DNA of 64,000 nucleotides. Origin: Sanguibacter keddieii DSM 10542. GTDB lineage: Bacteria; Actinomycetota; Actinomycetes; Actinomycetales; Cellulomonadaceae. Both the position numbers and the translations under genes were made by a program. Below are positions 50,087 to 58,761 of this stretch, one piece after another (position 1 is the stretch's first letter; every line of letters starts with the position of its first letter). The notes beneath the pieces are model-generated. The model was given only the letters and a program-made list of their open reading frames with translations, did not search any database and was not told the DNA's origin. Location of the stretch: the NCBI RefSeq assembly GCF_000024925.1, contig NC_013521.1:1798001-1862000 (forward strand), in the 5' to 3' direction.

Positions 50087-50971
50087 GTGACGCGCATCCC
50101 CGAACCCGAGCAGACCGACCTCGGCCCCGCGTACGAGGGGCGTCTGCTCGAGCGGGCCGACGAGGAGGTTGTCGACCAGGGCGTCGCCTTCGACCTCGGG
50201 ACGCTCGTCAGCCGGCGTCGGGTGCTGTCGCTCCTGGGGCTGGGCGCCGGGTCGATGGCCCTCGCCGCGTGCAGCACCGGGTCCACGAGCCCAGGCTCTG
50301 GTGCGTCGAGCGGGGACTCGGGTCTCGCGTCGGGGGAGATCCCTGAGGAGACCGCCGGGCCGTTCCCGGCGGACGGGTCCAACGGCGTCGACGTGCTCGA
50401 GCAGTCCGGCATCGTCCGCAGCGACATCCGGTCGAGCATCGACGGTGGGGCGACGGCAGCGGGCGTGCCGCTGACCCTCACGCTCTCGATCCTCGACATG
50501 GCCGGAGGCGACGTCCCGTTCCGCGACGTCGCCGTGTACGTGTGGCACTGCGACGCCGAGGGCGGGTACTCCATGTACTCCGACGGGCTCGAGGACGTGA
50601 CCTACCTGCGTGGAGTGCAGGTGGCCGACGCGGACGGGAAGGTCACCTTCACCACCATCTTCCCTGGCTGCTACACGGGCCGCTGGCCACACGTCCACTT
50701 CGAGGTGTACCACGACGTCGACTCCATCTCCGACGCCGCGAACGTCATCGCGACGTCGCAGGTCGCCCTGCCCGCGGGCATTTCCGGCACCGTGTACGCC
50801 CTGCCCGGGTACGACGGGTCGTCCGAGAACCTGTCGCAGGTCTCGCTGGCGAGCGACATGGTCTTCGGAGACGACGGCGGTGCTCTCCAGATGGCGACCG
50901 TCACCGGCGACGCGACGTCGGGGTACACGGCAGCTCTGCGGGTGCGCGTCGACACGACGACGGCACCGTAG
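50087..50971 (+). CDS. Secreted intradiol ring-cleavage dioxygenase-like lipoprotein
   Basis: 294 aa from GTG 50087 (SD-like CAGGAA). The export signal is internal: a Tat-like SRRRVLSLLGLG (RRR at 43-45) leading to a lipobox LAAC with C62, so the mature protein is predicted to be lipid-anchored outside the cell. The dioxygenase beta-sandwich includes EETAGPFPADG, VYVWHCDAEGGYSMYS and CYTGRWPHVHFEVY, with the Tyr/His ligands expected for non-haem Fe(III). Family enzymes cleave catechols; extracellular members in Streptomyces act on lignin-derived aromatics. Substrate unknown. A 40-residue cytoplasmic N-terminus before the signal is unusual. Confidence 0.83.
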   Translation: MTRIPEPEQTDLGPAYEGRLLERADEEVVDQGVAFDLGTLVSRRRVLSLLGLGAGSMALAACSTGSTSPGSGASSGDSGLASGEIPEETAGPFPADGSNGVDVLEQSGIVRSDIRSSIDGGATAAGVPLTLTLSILDMAGGDVPFRDVAVYVWHCDAEGGYSMYSDGLEDVTYLRGVQVADADGKVTFTTIFPGCYTGRWPHVHFEVYHDVDSISDAANVIATSQVALPAGISGTVYALPGYDGSSENLSQVSLASDMVFGDDGGALQMATVTGDATSGYTAALRVRVDTTTAP

Positions 50972-51012
50972 GCTGCGGGCTGCGGGCTGCGGGCTGCGGG
51001 CTGCGGGCTGCG
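50971..51012. repeat. Heptamer tandem repeat, 7 bp x 6
   Basis: Six perfect copies of GGCTGCG starting at the last base of the dioxygenase stop codon. Period 7 is not a multiple of 3, so unit gain or loss would not affect the upstream protein. Confidence 0.95.
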
Positions 51013-51079
51013 GGGTCGGGCCTAGACGATCTAGGGTCTGACGAGACGACAGCATGACAGCACGACGAGAGGGACGAAC

Positions 51080-51271
51080 ATGACCGGGACACCCACAGAC
51101 GGCAGCGAAGGCACCGGTGCAGCAGGACGCACCGAGCCCGTGAAGCTCGCGGTCGACAGCCGCAAGAGCGAGGACGAGCAGGTCGACGACCTCGTCGCCG
51201 AGCTCACCGCGCTCGGGATGAACCCGGACCGTGAGGCGCTCCGCGCGGTGGTCCGGAAGCGGTCGTCGTAG
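51080..51271 (+). CDS. Small hypothetical protein
   Basis: 63 aa, hydrophilic. Disordered Gly/Thr-rich N-terminus, then a predicted helical C-terminal half (EDEQVDDLVAELTALGMNPD, REALRAVVRKRSS). GAGAGGGAC provides an SD 7 nt before the ATG, and -10-like TAGGGT lies at 51034-51039. Start signals and amphipathic helix support a real gene. No family recognised. Confidence 0.55.
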   Translation: MTGTPTDGSEGTGAAGRTEPVKLAVDSRKSEDEQVDDLVAELTALGMNPDREALRAVVRKRSS

Positions 51272-51522
51272 CGCAGCGCCAGACGGACTCTCGCCCGACG
51301 GTGCGGGCCTCCGCTATGCTCGCGGGCGAACCCGCCCAAGGCGCGTCTACCCGGTAATGGTGCGTCCGACCGCAGCAGGTGAGGGTGGTTGCCCGTTCGA
51401 GCCGGGCCGGGTCCGTCGAGGCGGGGTCCTCGCGCTGCGGTCGCGACTGGGATCCCGCCCACTCCTGCCCCAACAGACGTGACCACGATCGGTCTTTGTG
51501 CAGCCGTGCCATCATTTCGCCC
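51272..51522. other. 251-bp intergenic region with a promoter-like element
   Basis: Contains -10-like TATGCT (51315-51320) immediately followed by a small hairpin GCGGG-cgaa-CCCGC, and a tRNA T-arm look-alike at 51391-51407. The region does not fold into a tRNA and no ORF is convincing. A small RNA starting near 51328 is possible but unproven. Confidence 0.3.
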
Positions 51523-52053
51523 ATGACATGGTGGCAGACACTCCTGATCGCAGTGGTCCCCGTTGCTCTGACGAGCGTTGCGCTCCTCGCGCAGCAGATC
51601 CTCAACAATCGTCGTGACGCCGAGCGAGACGCGAGAGCGCGAGCAGAACAGGCACGCGAGCGAGACCAAGAGGCTCACGCTTCGGTCCTGCGGGCGCTGT
51701 ACGGCCTGTGGCGTCCGGTGGAGGACTGGTATCGCTTGTCCGTAGGGTTTGGGCACGACAGCGAATTCCTCAGCCTGGCCTCAGTCCCGGACCTTTCCTT
51801 CGATCGCTCCGAGATCGACGAAGCCATGAGCCGGCTGAGTGTTCTCGTGAAGCCCGAGATCTCTGACCTAGCCACAGAGGCCTACTGGGAGGTACTCCAG
51901 GCGGCAAAGCTGAGAAGCCTGACCGAGACCGGGGCCGGTGGTGCCGAAGCGGGGGTGACGCTAGGACAGCTGAGGAATCAGCGGGAGCGCACCCGAGCCG
52001 CTCGGAAGAAGTACGCGGAGTCCGCGCGGAGAACAACTTCCCTCGTTCCCTGA
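51523..52053 (+). CDS. Membrane-anchored coiled-coil protein, unknown function
   Basis: 176 aa. One N-terminal transmembrane helix (about 4-24, LLIAVVPVALTSVALLAQQI), then a charged heptad-rich segment (28-55, RDAERDARARAEQARERDQE) and a soluble helical domain with a conserved-looking WRPVEDWYRLSVGF. The Arg-rich C-terminus may contact the membrane or nucleic acid. ATG about 7 nt after CATCAT. Codon use is clearly foreign: ACA, AGA, CGA, GAA, CAA and GCA appear in the first 60 codons, rare in neighbouring core genes. No family recognised. Confidence 0.6.
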   Translation: MTWWQTLLIAVVPVALTSVALLAQQILNNRRDAERDARARAEQARERDQEAHASVLRALYGLWRPVEDWYRLSVGFGHDSEFLSLASVPDLSFDRSEIDEAMSRLSVLVKPEISDLATEAYWEVLQAAKLRSLTETGAGGAEAGVTLGQLRNQRERTRAARKKYAESARRTTSLVP

Positions 52054-52128
52054 CGAACTTCGGGTGATTAGTTGGTCGGCGGAGTGGTTCTTGCTCGAAG
52101 AGATCGTCGCCTCTGGCACCCTGAGCCC

Positions 52129-52743
52129 ATGACACTGAGCGGCGACGGAGCACGGCTCCTCGAATTCTTGGACACGAATGGCATCGACGGCGGCCAAGAG
52201 ACGACCCGAGGGTGGGATCACGTAGGGGCCGTCATCGTCGATGCGGTCCTTCAGCGGCAGCGGAAGTACACGGCAGTCGTCCTCCCGCGCGTCATCAGGC
52301 TCAAGAACGCCTGGCCGGATGCATCGACGACCACAGGGATGCGGCGTCGCATCGAGAGTGGAGCACTGAGCGAGACGATCGCCTGGCGGGAGTCCTCTCG
52401 GCTGGCGCAGATCAGCGAGCTCACGACGGTCTTCGAGCTGGCTGAGATCGAGACGGTCGACGATCTCCGGGGTCGGCTCACCGCCCCCGAGTCCCGCGCA
52501 GCCCTCCGCACGCAGCTGCGGACGGTGAAGTACGTCGGTCCCAAGACGGTCGACTACCTGGACATCCTCGTCGGCCTGCCCTCGGGCGTCGCGATCGACA
52601 GCAGGATCCGGAAGGTGATGTCTGCTGCGGGCATCGCCGACGACTCTTACGCGCACCTCGCCGCCCTCATCCGCGAGGTCGCTTCCGAGAAGGGCTGGCG
52701 CGCCGGCGACCTGGACGCGGCTATCTGGGCGTTCGAGAGCTGA
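52129..52743 (+). CDS. Helix-hairpin-helix (HhH-GPD-like) protein, unknown function
   Basis: 204 aa. The C-terminal half has a helix-hairpin-helix followed by the GPD-like region: LRTVKYVGPKTVDYLDIL, then GVAIDSRIRKVMSAAGI. The Lys-Thr in the hairpin and the Asp of VAIDSR resemble DNA glycosylase positions. The N-terminal half (VIVDAVLQRQRKYTAVVLPR) fits the family's helical body. No iron-sulfur cysteines. Could recognise damaged or modified DNA; no substrate can be named. ATG 6 nt after CACCCT (52117-52122). Codon use (AAT, GAT, GTA, TTG, CAA) departs from the genome norm. Confidence 0.6.
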   Translation: MTLSGDGARLLEFLDTNGIDGGQETTRGWDHVGAVIVDAVLQRQRKYTAVVLPRVIRLKNAWPDASTTTGMRRRIESGALSETIAWRESSRLAQISELTTVFELAEIETVDDLRGRLTAPESRAALRTQLRTVKYVGPKTVDYLDILVGLPSGVAIDSRIRKVMSAAGIADDSYAHLAALIREVASEKGWRAGDLDAAIWAFES

Positions 52744-52810
52744 AGGAGCCAGCAGGCAGCGGGGCGGTGCCCGAGGAGCATCCGTGCGTCTTGCGGCAGC
52801 TCGCCTACCG

Positions 52811-54406
52811 CTACCGCCCAGGCCGCTCCGGCGGGACCGCCGCGAGCAGCGCCCGGGTGTACTCCTCGGCCGGTTCGGCGAAGAGCCGCCCGGCGGGGGC
52901 GTGCTCGACGGCGCGGCCGTTCTGCATGACCAGGACGTCGTGGCTCATCTCCTGGACGATCGCGAGGTCGTGGGCGATGAACACGTAGGTGAGGCCGAGC
53001 TCGACCTGCAGGCGGCGCAGCAGCTCGAGGACCCGGGCCTGGATCGACACGTCCAATGAAGCCGTGGCCTCGTCGAGGATGACGACGTCGGGCTCGAGGG
53101 CGAGCGCGCGGGCGATCGAGATGCGCTGGCGCTGCCCGCCGGAGAGCTCGTGGGGGTAGCGGGTCGCGAAGTCGGCGGGCAGGTCGACGAGTCCCAGCAG
53201 CTCTTCGATCCGCTCGGCACGCGTGCCGGAGGACGGGAGGCCGTGGACGCGCAGCGGCTCGTCGATGGAGTCGCCGACGCGCATGCGCGGGTCGAGGGAC
53301 GAGAACGGGTCCTGGAACACCATGGCGAGCCGGCGGCGCAGGCCGCGGTCGGCGCGGAACAGGTCGGTGCCGCCGAGGGTCGCGGTCCCGGACTCGGGGG
53401 CGACCAGCCCGGTGAGGGCGTTGGCGATGGTCGACTTGCCCGACCCGGACTCGCCGACGATCCCGAGGGTCCGCCCACGCTGCACGTCGAAGGACACGCC
53501 GTCGACCGCGTGCACCACCGTCTTGCCGACCGGCGTCTGCACGGGGAACTTCACGTCGAGGTCCCGCACGGAGAGCAGCACCTCGCCCTCGGGCGCCGGG
53601 GGAGCGACCTTGCCGAGGCGGGGTCGCGCCTCGAGCAGCTTCTGCGTGTACGGGTGCTGCGGTGAGTCGAGCAGGTCGAGCACGGGGCGGTGCTCGACGG
53701 CCTCGCCGTCGCGCAGCACGAGGACGTCGTCGGCGACCTGGCCCACGACCCCCAGGTCGTGGCTGATCCACACGACGGCGGTGCCGCGGTCGTGCTGGAG
53801 CTGCTGGACCAGGCTGATGATCTGCGCCTGGGTGGTGACGTCGAGCGCCGTGGTGGGCTCGTCGGCGACCAGCAGCGCCGGGTCGCAGGCCAGGGCGATC
53901 GCGATCATCACGCGCTGGCGCTGCCCGCCGGAGAGCTGGTGCGGGTACGAGTCGAGGCGACGCTCCGGGTCGGGGAGCCCGACGGCCTCGAGGAGCTCGA
54001 GGGCCCGGGTGCGCGCCTGGCGGCGGGACAGCCCGCGGTGCGTCTCGAGGGTCTCGGTGATCTGCCGCTCGAGGGTCAGCAGCGGGTGCAGCGACGTGCT
54101 CGGGTCCTGGAACACGAAGCCGATGCTGTTGCCGTGCACCTTCCGCAGCGCCTTGGGGGAGGCGCCGACCAGCTGCACGCCGTCCTTGTCGCCCGCACCG
54201 CGCAGCACGCTGCTGCCGGTGACCCGCGCACCGGGTGCGTCGAGCAGGCCGGTCGCGGCGAGCACGGAGAGCGACTTGCCGGAGCCGGACTCGCCGACGA
54301 TGCCGAGCGTGCCACCAGGCTCGACGGCGAAGCCGAGCCCGTGGACGATCTCGCGTCGTCCGATGGAGACGCTGAGGTCGGTGACTGTCAGGACCGGGGT
54401 GCTCAT
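52811..54406 (-). CDS. Peptide ABC transporter ATP-binding protein, fused DppD-DppF type
   Basis: 531 aa containing two complete ABC ATPase domains: Walker A GESGSGKS at 38-45, first LSGGQRQRV and VADEPTTALD; second GESGSGKS near 320, LSGGQRQRI and LDEATASLD. The oligopeptide-type insertion HPYTQKLLEARP links the halves. It energises uptake by the two permeases encoded upstream. The start overlaps the DppC stop (ATGA). Last gene of the operon. Confidence 0.92.
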   Translation of the reverse strand: MSTPVLTVTDLSVSIGRREIVHGLGFAVEPGGTLGIVGESGSGKSLSVLAATGLLDAPGARVTGSSVLRGAGDKDGVQLVGASPKALRKVHGNSIGFVFQDPSTSLHPLLTLERQITETLETHRGLSRRQARTRALELLEAVGLPDPERRLDSYPHQLSGGQRQRVMIAIALACDPALLVADEPTTALDVTTQAQIISLVQQLQHDRGTAVVWISHDLGVVGQVADDVLVLRDGEAVEHRPVLDLLDSPQHPYTQKLLEARPRLGKVAPPAPEGEVLLSVRDLDVKFPVQTPVGKTVVHAVDGVSFDVQRGRTLGIVGESGSGKSTIANALTGLVAPESGTATLGGTDLFRADRGLRRRLAMVFQDPFSSLDPRMRVGDSIDEPLRVHGLPSSGTRAERIEELLGLVDLPADFATRYPHELSGGQRQRISIARALALEPDVVILDEATASLDVSIQARVLELLRRLQVELGLTYVFIAHDLAIVQEMSHDVLVMQNGRAVEHAPAGRLFAEPAEEYTRALLAAVPPERPGR

Positions 54407-55368
54407 CGCATCCTCCTCTGCTCGGCGAGTGTGCGCTGCTTGGGGTCGAGCACGTCGCGCAGGCCGTCACCGAGCAGGTTGCACGCGAGCACGGTGACGA
54501 AGATGGCGGCACCGGGGAAGATGCTCATCCACCACGCCTGGCTGATGAAGCCCTGGGCGTTGAAGAGCATCCCGCCCCAGCTGGGCGACGGTGGCTGGAT
54601 GCCGAGCCCGAGGAACGACAGGGCCGCCTCGGAGAGGATCGCGAAGGCCAGCGACAGGGACGTCTGCACCACGATCGGGCCGGTGATGTTCGGCAGGACG
54701 TGACGGACGAGGATCGTCCGGGCCGGGGTCCCCATGGTCCGGGACACCTGGACGTAGGGCTCCACCCGGACCGACAGGGTCGAGGCGCGGGCGACACGGG
54801 CGAAGATCGGCGTGTACACGATGCCGATGGCGAGCATCGTCGTGAGCTCGCCGGGCTGCAGGATCGCGACGATCGCGAGGGCCAGGAGCAGCACCGGGAA
54901 GGCGAACATCACGTCGACGACGCGCATGAGCACGGTGTCGAGGACCCCGCCGGTGTACCCGGAGACGATGCCGACCGGGACGCCCACCACGAAGGCGAAG
55001 GCGACCGAGACGAGCGCGATGCGCAGGCTGGTCCCGCCCGCCACGAGCACCCGCGAGAGGATGTCACGGCCGAGGTCGTCCGTGCCGAACCAGTGCGCAC
55101 CGCTCGGCCCCTGCAGAGCGTTCGCGACGTTCACGTCGTTGATGCCGTAGGGGGCGATCCACGGCGCGAGCACCGAGAGCACGATGATCAGCGCGAGCGC
55201 CACGCCGCTGACGAGGGTGACGGGGTTGCCGGCCAGCAGGCGCCAGGCGGCGACGCGCCCGGTACCGCCGTCGTCGGACGGGGCCTGCCCGGCGCCCGGT
55301 CCGGTCGACGGTGCTTGGGCTGCTGGCGTCGTGGCGGCAGCCTTCTCGTGTCCTGTGGTGTCACTCAT
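54403..55368 (-). CDS. Peptide ABC transporter permease, DppC type
   Basis: 321 aa from ATG 55368, overlapping the DppB stop (ATGA). A Pro/Ala/Gly-rich cytosolic N-terminus (about 45 aa), a first helix (VTLVSGVALALIIVLSVLAP), the extracellular signature HWFGTDDLGRDILSR and the BPD_transp_1 core with the EAA-like loop ASTLSVRVEPYVQVSRTMG. Six helices. Forms the channel with DppB. Confidence 0.92.
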   Translation of the reverse strand: MSDTTGHEKAAATTPAAQAPSTGPGAGQAPSDDGGTGRVAAWRLLAGNPVTLVSGVALALIIVLSVLAPWIAPYGINDVNVANALQGPSGAHWFGTDDLGRDILSRVLVAGGTSLRIALVSVAFAFVVGVPVGIVSGYTGGVLDTVLMRVVDVMFAFPVLLLALAIVAILQPGELTTMLAIGIVYTPIFARVARASTLSVRVEPYVQVSRTMGTPARTILVRHVLPNITGPIVVQTSLSLAFAILSEAALSFLGLGIQPPSPSWGGMLFNAQGFISQAWWMSIFPGAAIFVTVLACNLLGDGLRDVLDPKQRTLAEQRRMR

Positions 55369-56330
55369 GCGAGACGGATCCTCGGGTCGACGACGGCGTA
55401 GAGCACGTCCACGATCAGGTTGACGATCAGGAACATGACGGCGATGAGCAGGACGGAGCCCTGGATCATCGGGTAGTCGCGTGCCGACACGGAGTCGAAG
55501 ACGAGACGCCCCAGGCCCGGCCAGGCGAACACGACCTCGACGACGATGACGCCGCCGAGGATGGTCGCCAGCTGGATGCCGACGATGGTGAGCACGGGGA
55601 CCAGCGCGCCGCGCACGATGTGGCGGCCGGTGACGACCGACGGGGCGAGGCCTTTCGAGCGCGCCGTGCGCACGTAGCCGGCAGATGCCACGTCGAGGAC
55701 CGCGGACCGGATGTACCGCGTCATGATGGCGCCCGCCACGAGCCCGACGGTGAGGCCGGGGAGCGCGACCCGGCGCAGCCAGCCGAGCGGGTCGTCGGCG
55801 AGGGCCGTGTACCCGCTGGGCGGCAGCCACCCGAGCGTCGTCGAGAAGAGCCCGATGAGCAGCAGGCCGAGCCAGAAGTCGGGGATGCTCACGCCGGCCT
55901 GGCTGCCGAGCCGGACGATCGCGTCCGACACCTTGCCCTCGCGCAGCGCCGACCAGATGCCGGCCGGCACGGCGATGAGCAGCGCCACGACGATCCCGGC
56001 CGCGGCGAGCGACAGGGTCGCGGGCAGCCGCTCGAGAAGCAGCTGCGTGACGGGCTGGCCGTTGCGGAAGCTCACCCCGAGGTCGCCGGTGAGCGCACCG
56101 CCCACGTAGCCGAAGAACTGCTCGACGATCGGCCGGTCGAGGCCGGACGCCGCGTTGAGGGCGTCGTACGCCTCCTGCGTGTAGCGGGTGCCGAGGGCGA
56201 GGCGCACCGGGTCGCCGGGGACCAGCTGCACGATCGCGAAGACGACCACCAGCACGCCGAGGAGCACCACGGCTGAGGAGAGCAGACGTCGCCCGAGGAA
56301 CCGGGCGGTCGATGCTGCGGAGAACCTCAT
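55365..56330 (-). CDS. Peptide ABC transporter permease, DppB type
   Basis: 321 aa. N-terminal helix LLSSAVVLLGVLVVVFAIVQ, the periplasmic-side LVPGDPVRLALG, then LGVSFRNGQPV and the EAA-type loop YIRSAVLDVASAGYVRTARS. Six helices of the DppB/OppB family. Lies 60 bp downstream of the binding-protein gene and overlaps dppC by 4 bp. Confidence 0.92.
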   Translation of the reverse strand: MRFSAASTARFLGRRLLSSAVVLLGVLVVVFAIVQLVPGDPVRLALGTRYTQEAYDALNAASGLDRPIVEQFFGYVGGALTGDLGVSFRNGQPVTQLLLERLPATLSLAAAGIVVALLIAVPAGIWSALREGKVSDAIVRLGSQAGVSIPDFWLGLLLIGLFSTTLGWLPPSGYTALADDPLGWLRRVALPGLTVGLVAGAIMTRYIRSAVLDVASAGYVRTARSKGLAPSVVTGRHIVRGALVPVLTIVGIQLATILGGVIVVEVVFAWPGLGRLVFDSVSARDYPMIQGSVLLIAVMFLIVNLIVDVLYAVVDPRIRLA

Positions 56331-56390
56331 CGTCCGCTCACCCCCTCTGGTCTCGTGCCGGTGGTCGTCATCGCGCAGATCACTCCGTCA

Positions 56391-57923
56391 TCACTCCGTC
56401 AGCGAGGTGTCGCGGAAGCGGATCGCGGCGTCGGCGCGGACCTCGTAGCCCTGGACGGCCGGGCTCCACGCCTGGATGACCGAGGGGTTGTAGAGGTAGA
56501 TGTAGCTGGCCTCGTCCGCGATGATCGTGGCGGCCTGGGCGTAGAGGTCCTTGCGGGCCGTCTCGTCGGTCTCGGTGCGACCGGCGTCGAGGAGCTCGTC
56601 GACGGTCGGGTTCGAGTAGCCCTGGGCATTGCTCCCGCCGGTGCTGTGGTGCTGGGCGTAGTAGAAGTCGTCCGGGTCGATGTTGCCGAGCCAGCCCATC
56701 ATGAGCAGGTCGAAGTTCCCGGAGTTCTGCTCGTCGAGCCAGGTGGAGAAGTCCGGCTGGCTGATCTGCACGTCGATGCCGAGAGGCTCGAGGTTGGAGG
56801 CGATGATCTGCGCGGCCGTCACGGTCTCGGGGTAGTCGCTCGTCGCGAGGAACTCCAGGGTGCCCCCGGTGAAGCCGGCCTCGTCGAGCAGACGCTGCGC
56901 CTCGTCGAGGTCCGTGCTGTAGGTGTCGTACTCGGTGAACCAGACGCTGTCCTCGGGGATGGCGAGCTGGTTCTCCTGCGCGGTGCCGTAGCTCGTGGCC
57001 TGGACGATGGCCTCGCGGTCGATCGCGTAGGCGATGGCCTGGCGGACACGGACGTCGTCCCACGGCGCCTTGTTCTCGTTGAGGGCGAGGTACCAGTAGT
57101 CGCTCGACGGGCTGGTCTCGAGGGTGAGGTCGTCGGCGGACTCGAGCTCGGCGACCTGCTGGTCGGGCACGACGTCGGTCCAGTCGATCTCGCCGCTGCG
57201 CAGCGCTGCGAGGGCGGTCGAGGCCTCGGAGATGAAGCTGAACTCCACCCCGCCCAGAGCCGGGGCGCCGCCCCAGTAGTCGGCGTTCGCGGAGAGGCTG
57301 ATGCGGTCGCCGCTCACCACCGAGTCGACCTTGAACGGGCCGGTGCCGATCGGCTTGGTCTGGATGTCGCCGGAGGTGACGTTCTCCTCGCTGACGATCG
57401 CCATGCCCTTGAAGCCGCCGAGGTTGGACAGCAGGTTCGGGGTGGGCTGGGCCACGGTGATCTCGACGGTGTCGTCGTCGACGGCGGTCACCTCGGTGAC
57501 GGCGGCGAACTTCCAGGCGTTGGCGAGCTCCTCGTCGACGATGCGGTCGTAGGAGTAGACGACGTCGTCTGCGGTGAAGTCGCTGCCGTCGTGGAAGGTG
57601 ACGCCGTCGCGCAGCTCGAAGGTCCAGGTGAGCTGGTCGTCGCTGACGGTCCAGCTCTCGGCGAGCGCGGGCTGCATCTCGAGGTTCTCGTCGGGCTCGA
57701 CGAGGGTGTCGAAGACGTTCTCGAGGACCTGGAAGCTGAAGTAGGAGCTCGTGCGGTGCGGGTCGAGCTGGTCGGGCTCGCCGCCGATCGCGGCTCGCAG
57801 GACCGTGCCCTGGGTCTCGGTGCCGGAGCCGCCGCCGAGGTCGACGCTCTCGCCCGAGGAGCAGCTGGTGAGTATCAGTGCGCCTGCCGCGGCCGTGGCC
57901 AGGGCTGCAGATCGTGCTCGCAT
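56391..57923 (-). CDS. Peptide ABC transporter substrate-binding lipoprotein (SBP family 5)
   Basis: 510 aa. Lipoprotein signal with lipobox LTSC (C21). SBP_bac_5 features: EPDQLDPHRTSSYFSFQV near the mature N-terminus, LTWTFELRDGVTFHDG, FTADDVVYSYDRI, VRQAIAYAIDREAIV and a C-terminal VEL-like EVRADAAIRF. Captures peptides or other large solutes outside the cell. First gene of the operon, behind a good -35/-10 promoter; SD CGGAG precedes the ATG. Confidence 0.92.
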   Translation of the reverse strand: MRARSAALATAAAGALILTSCSSGESVDLGGGSGTETQGTVLRAAIGGEPDQLDPHRTSSYFSFQVLENVFDTLVEPDENLEMQPALAESWTVSDDQLTWTFELRDGVTFHDGSDFTADDVVYSYDRIVDEELANAWKFAAVTEVTAVDDDTVEITVAQPTPNLLSNLGGFKGMAIVSEENVTSGDIQTKPIGTGPFKVDSVVSGDRISLSANADYWGGAPALGGVEFSFISEASTALAALRSGEIDWTDVVPDQQVAELESADDLTLETSPSSDYWYLALNENKAPWDDVRVRQAIAYAIDREAIVQATSYGTAQENQLAIPEDSVWFTEYDTYSTDLDEAQRLLDEAGFTGGTLEFLATSDYPETVTAAQIIASNLEPLGIDVQISQPDFSTWLDEQNSGNFDLLMMGWLGNIDPDDFYYAQHHSTGGSNAQGYSNPTVDELLDAGRTETDETARKDLYAQAATIIADEASYIYLYNPSVIQAWSPAVQGYEVRADAAIRFRDTSLTE

Positions 57924-57934
57924 CGCGGTCTCCG

Positions 57935-57992
57935 TTCGATCATTCTGATGATGATTCGATCAGTATGTGTCACGCTTGTCGGAGGGACAAGC
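57935..57992. promoter_or_regulatory. dpp operon promoter with direct and inverted repeats
   Basis: On the minus strand: -35 TTGTCC (57990-57985), 17-nt spacer, -10 CATACT (57967-57962). An inverted repeat CTTGTC-5 nt-GACAAG overlaps the -35. Two direct copies of TGATCGAA 20 bp apart (two helical turns) lie just downstream of the start site. A third GATCGAAA is near 58003. Candidate operators for the XRE-cupin regulator at 58762. Confidence 0.6.
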
Positions 57993-58054
57993 CGCGAAAC
58001 ACGATCGAAACACGAGGCCCCGCACCACGCGGACCGCACCGTCAGGGGGACCGA

Positions 58055-58711
58055 TTGACCTTCACACTCATCGCCGTCGACCGGGAGCACGGGCTCCTGG
58101 GAGCCGCGACGGCCAGCCGCTCGCTGGCCGTCGGCAACGCGGTCATCACCGTCGACCCGGCCGTCGGCGTCGTCGCCAGCCAGGCCTGGACCAACCGCAC
58201 GCTGCGCCACCGGATGCTCGACGCGATCGCTGACGGCGACGACGCGCAGGCTGCCGTCGACCGTGTGCCGTCCTGGGACGACGAGGCCGGTCTGCGGCAG
58301 GTGGCCGCCCTCGACCTGCGCGGCGGGACCGCCGCGTGGACGGGGGACCGGACGAGCGCCTGGGCAGGTCACAGCGTCGCGCGCGACCACGCGGTGCTCG
58401 GCAACCTGCTCGTCGGACCCGCGGTGCTCGACGCGATGAGCAGCGCCTACGCGGACGCTGCCACGACGCTGCCCGAGGCCGACCCCAGCACTCCGCTCGG
58501 CTTCGCGGCGCGTCTCCTGGCAGCCCTCGAGGCCGGCGACCTGGCCGGGGGAGACCTCCGCGGGCGGCAGAGCGCGGCGGTCGTCGCCGCACGAGTCACG
58601 GGCGAGCGGGAGCACCCGCCGCTGCTCGCGGTCGACCTGCGTGCCGACGACCACGAGCGCCCGGTGGCCGAGCTCCTCCGGCTGCTCCGGGTGCAGGCTG
58701 CCGCGGGCTGA
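58055..58711 (+). CDS. DUF1028 family protein (Ntn-hydrolase-like)
   Basis: 218 aa from TTG 58055 with SD AGGGGGA 5 nt upstream; no ATG or GTG near the conserved N-terminus FTLIAVDREHGLLGAATAS. DUF1028 blocks GVVASQAWTN and GHSVARDHAVLGNLLVG are clear. The family is predicted to have an Ntn-hydrolase fold and is frequently adjacent to peptide ABC transporters, as here, suggesting hydrolysis of an imported peptide or amide. Divergent from the dpp operon with shared regulatory DNA. Confidence 0.85.
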   Translation: MTFTLIAVDREHGLLGAATASRSLAVGNAVITVDPAVGVVASQAWTNRTLRHRMLDAIADGDDAQAAVDRVPSWDDEAGLRQVAALDLRGGTAAWTGDRTSAWAGHSVARDHAVLGNLLVGPAVLDAMSSAYADAATTLPEADPSTPLGFAARLLAALEAGDLAGGDLRGRQSAAVVAARVTGEREHPPLLAVDLRADDHERPVAELLRLLRVQAAAG

Positions 58712-58761
58712 CCCCTCGTGGGACCTGCCCGTTAGCGCCGCCGGTACCGAGGAGAGACGTC

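Noticed and set aside
51391-51407. tRNA T-arm look-alike (GCCCG-TTCGAGC-CGGGC) with a following 7-nt CGGGTCC
   Set aside because: No D-arm, anticodon arm or 5' acceptor strand can be found upstream at tRNA distance.
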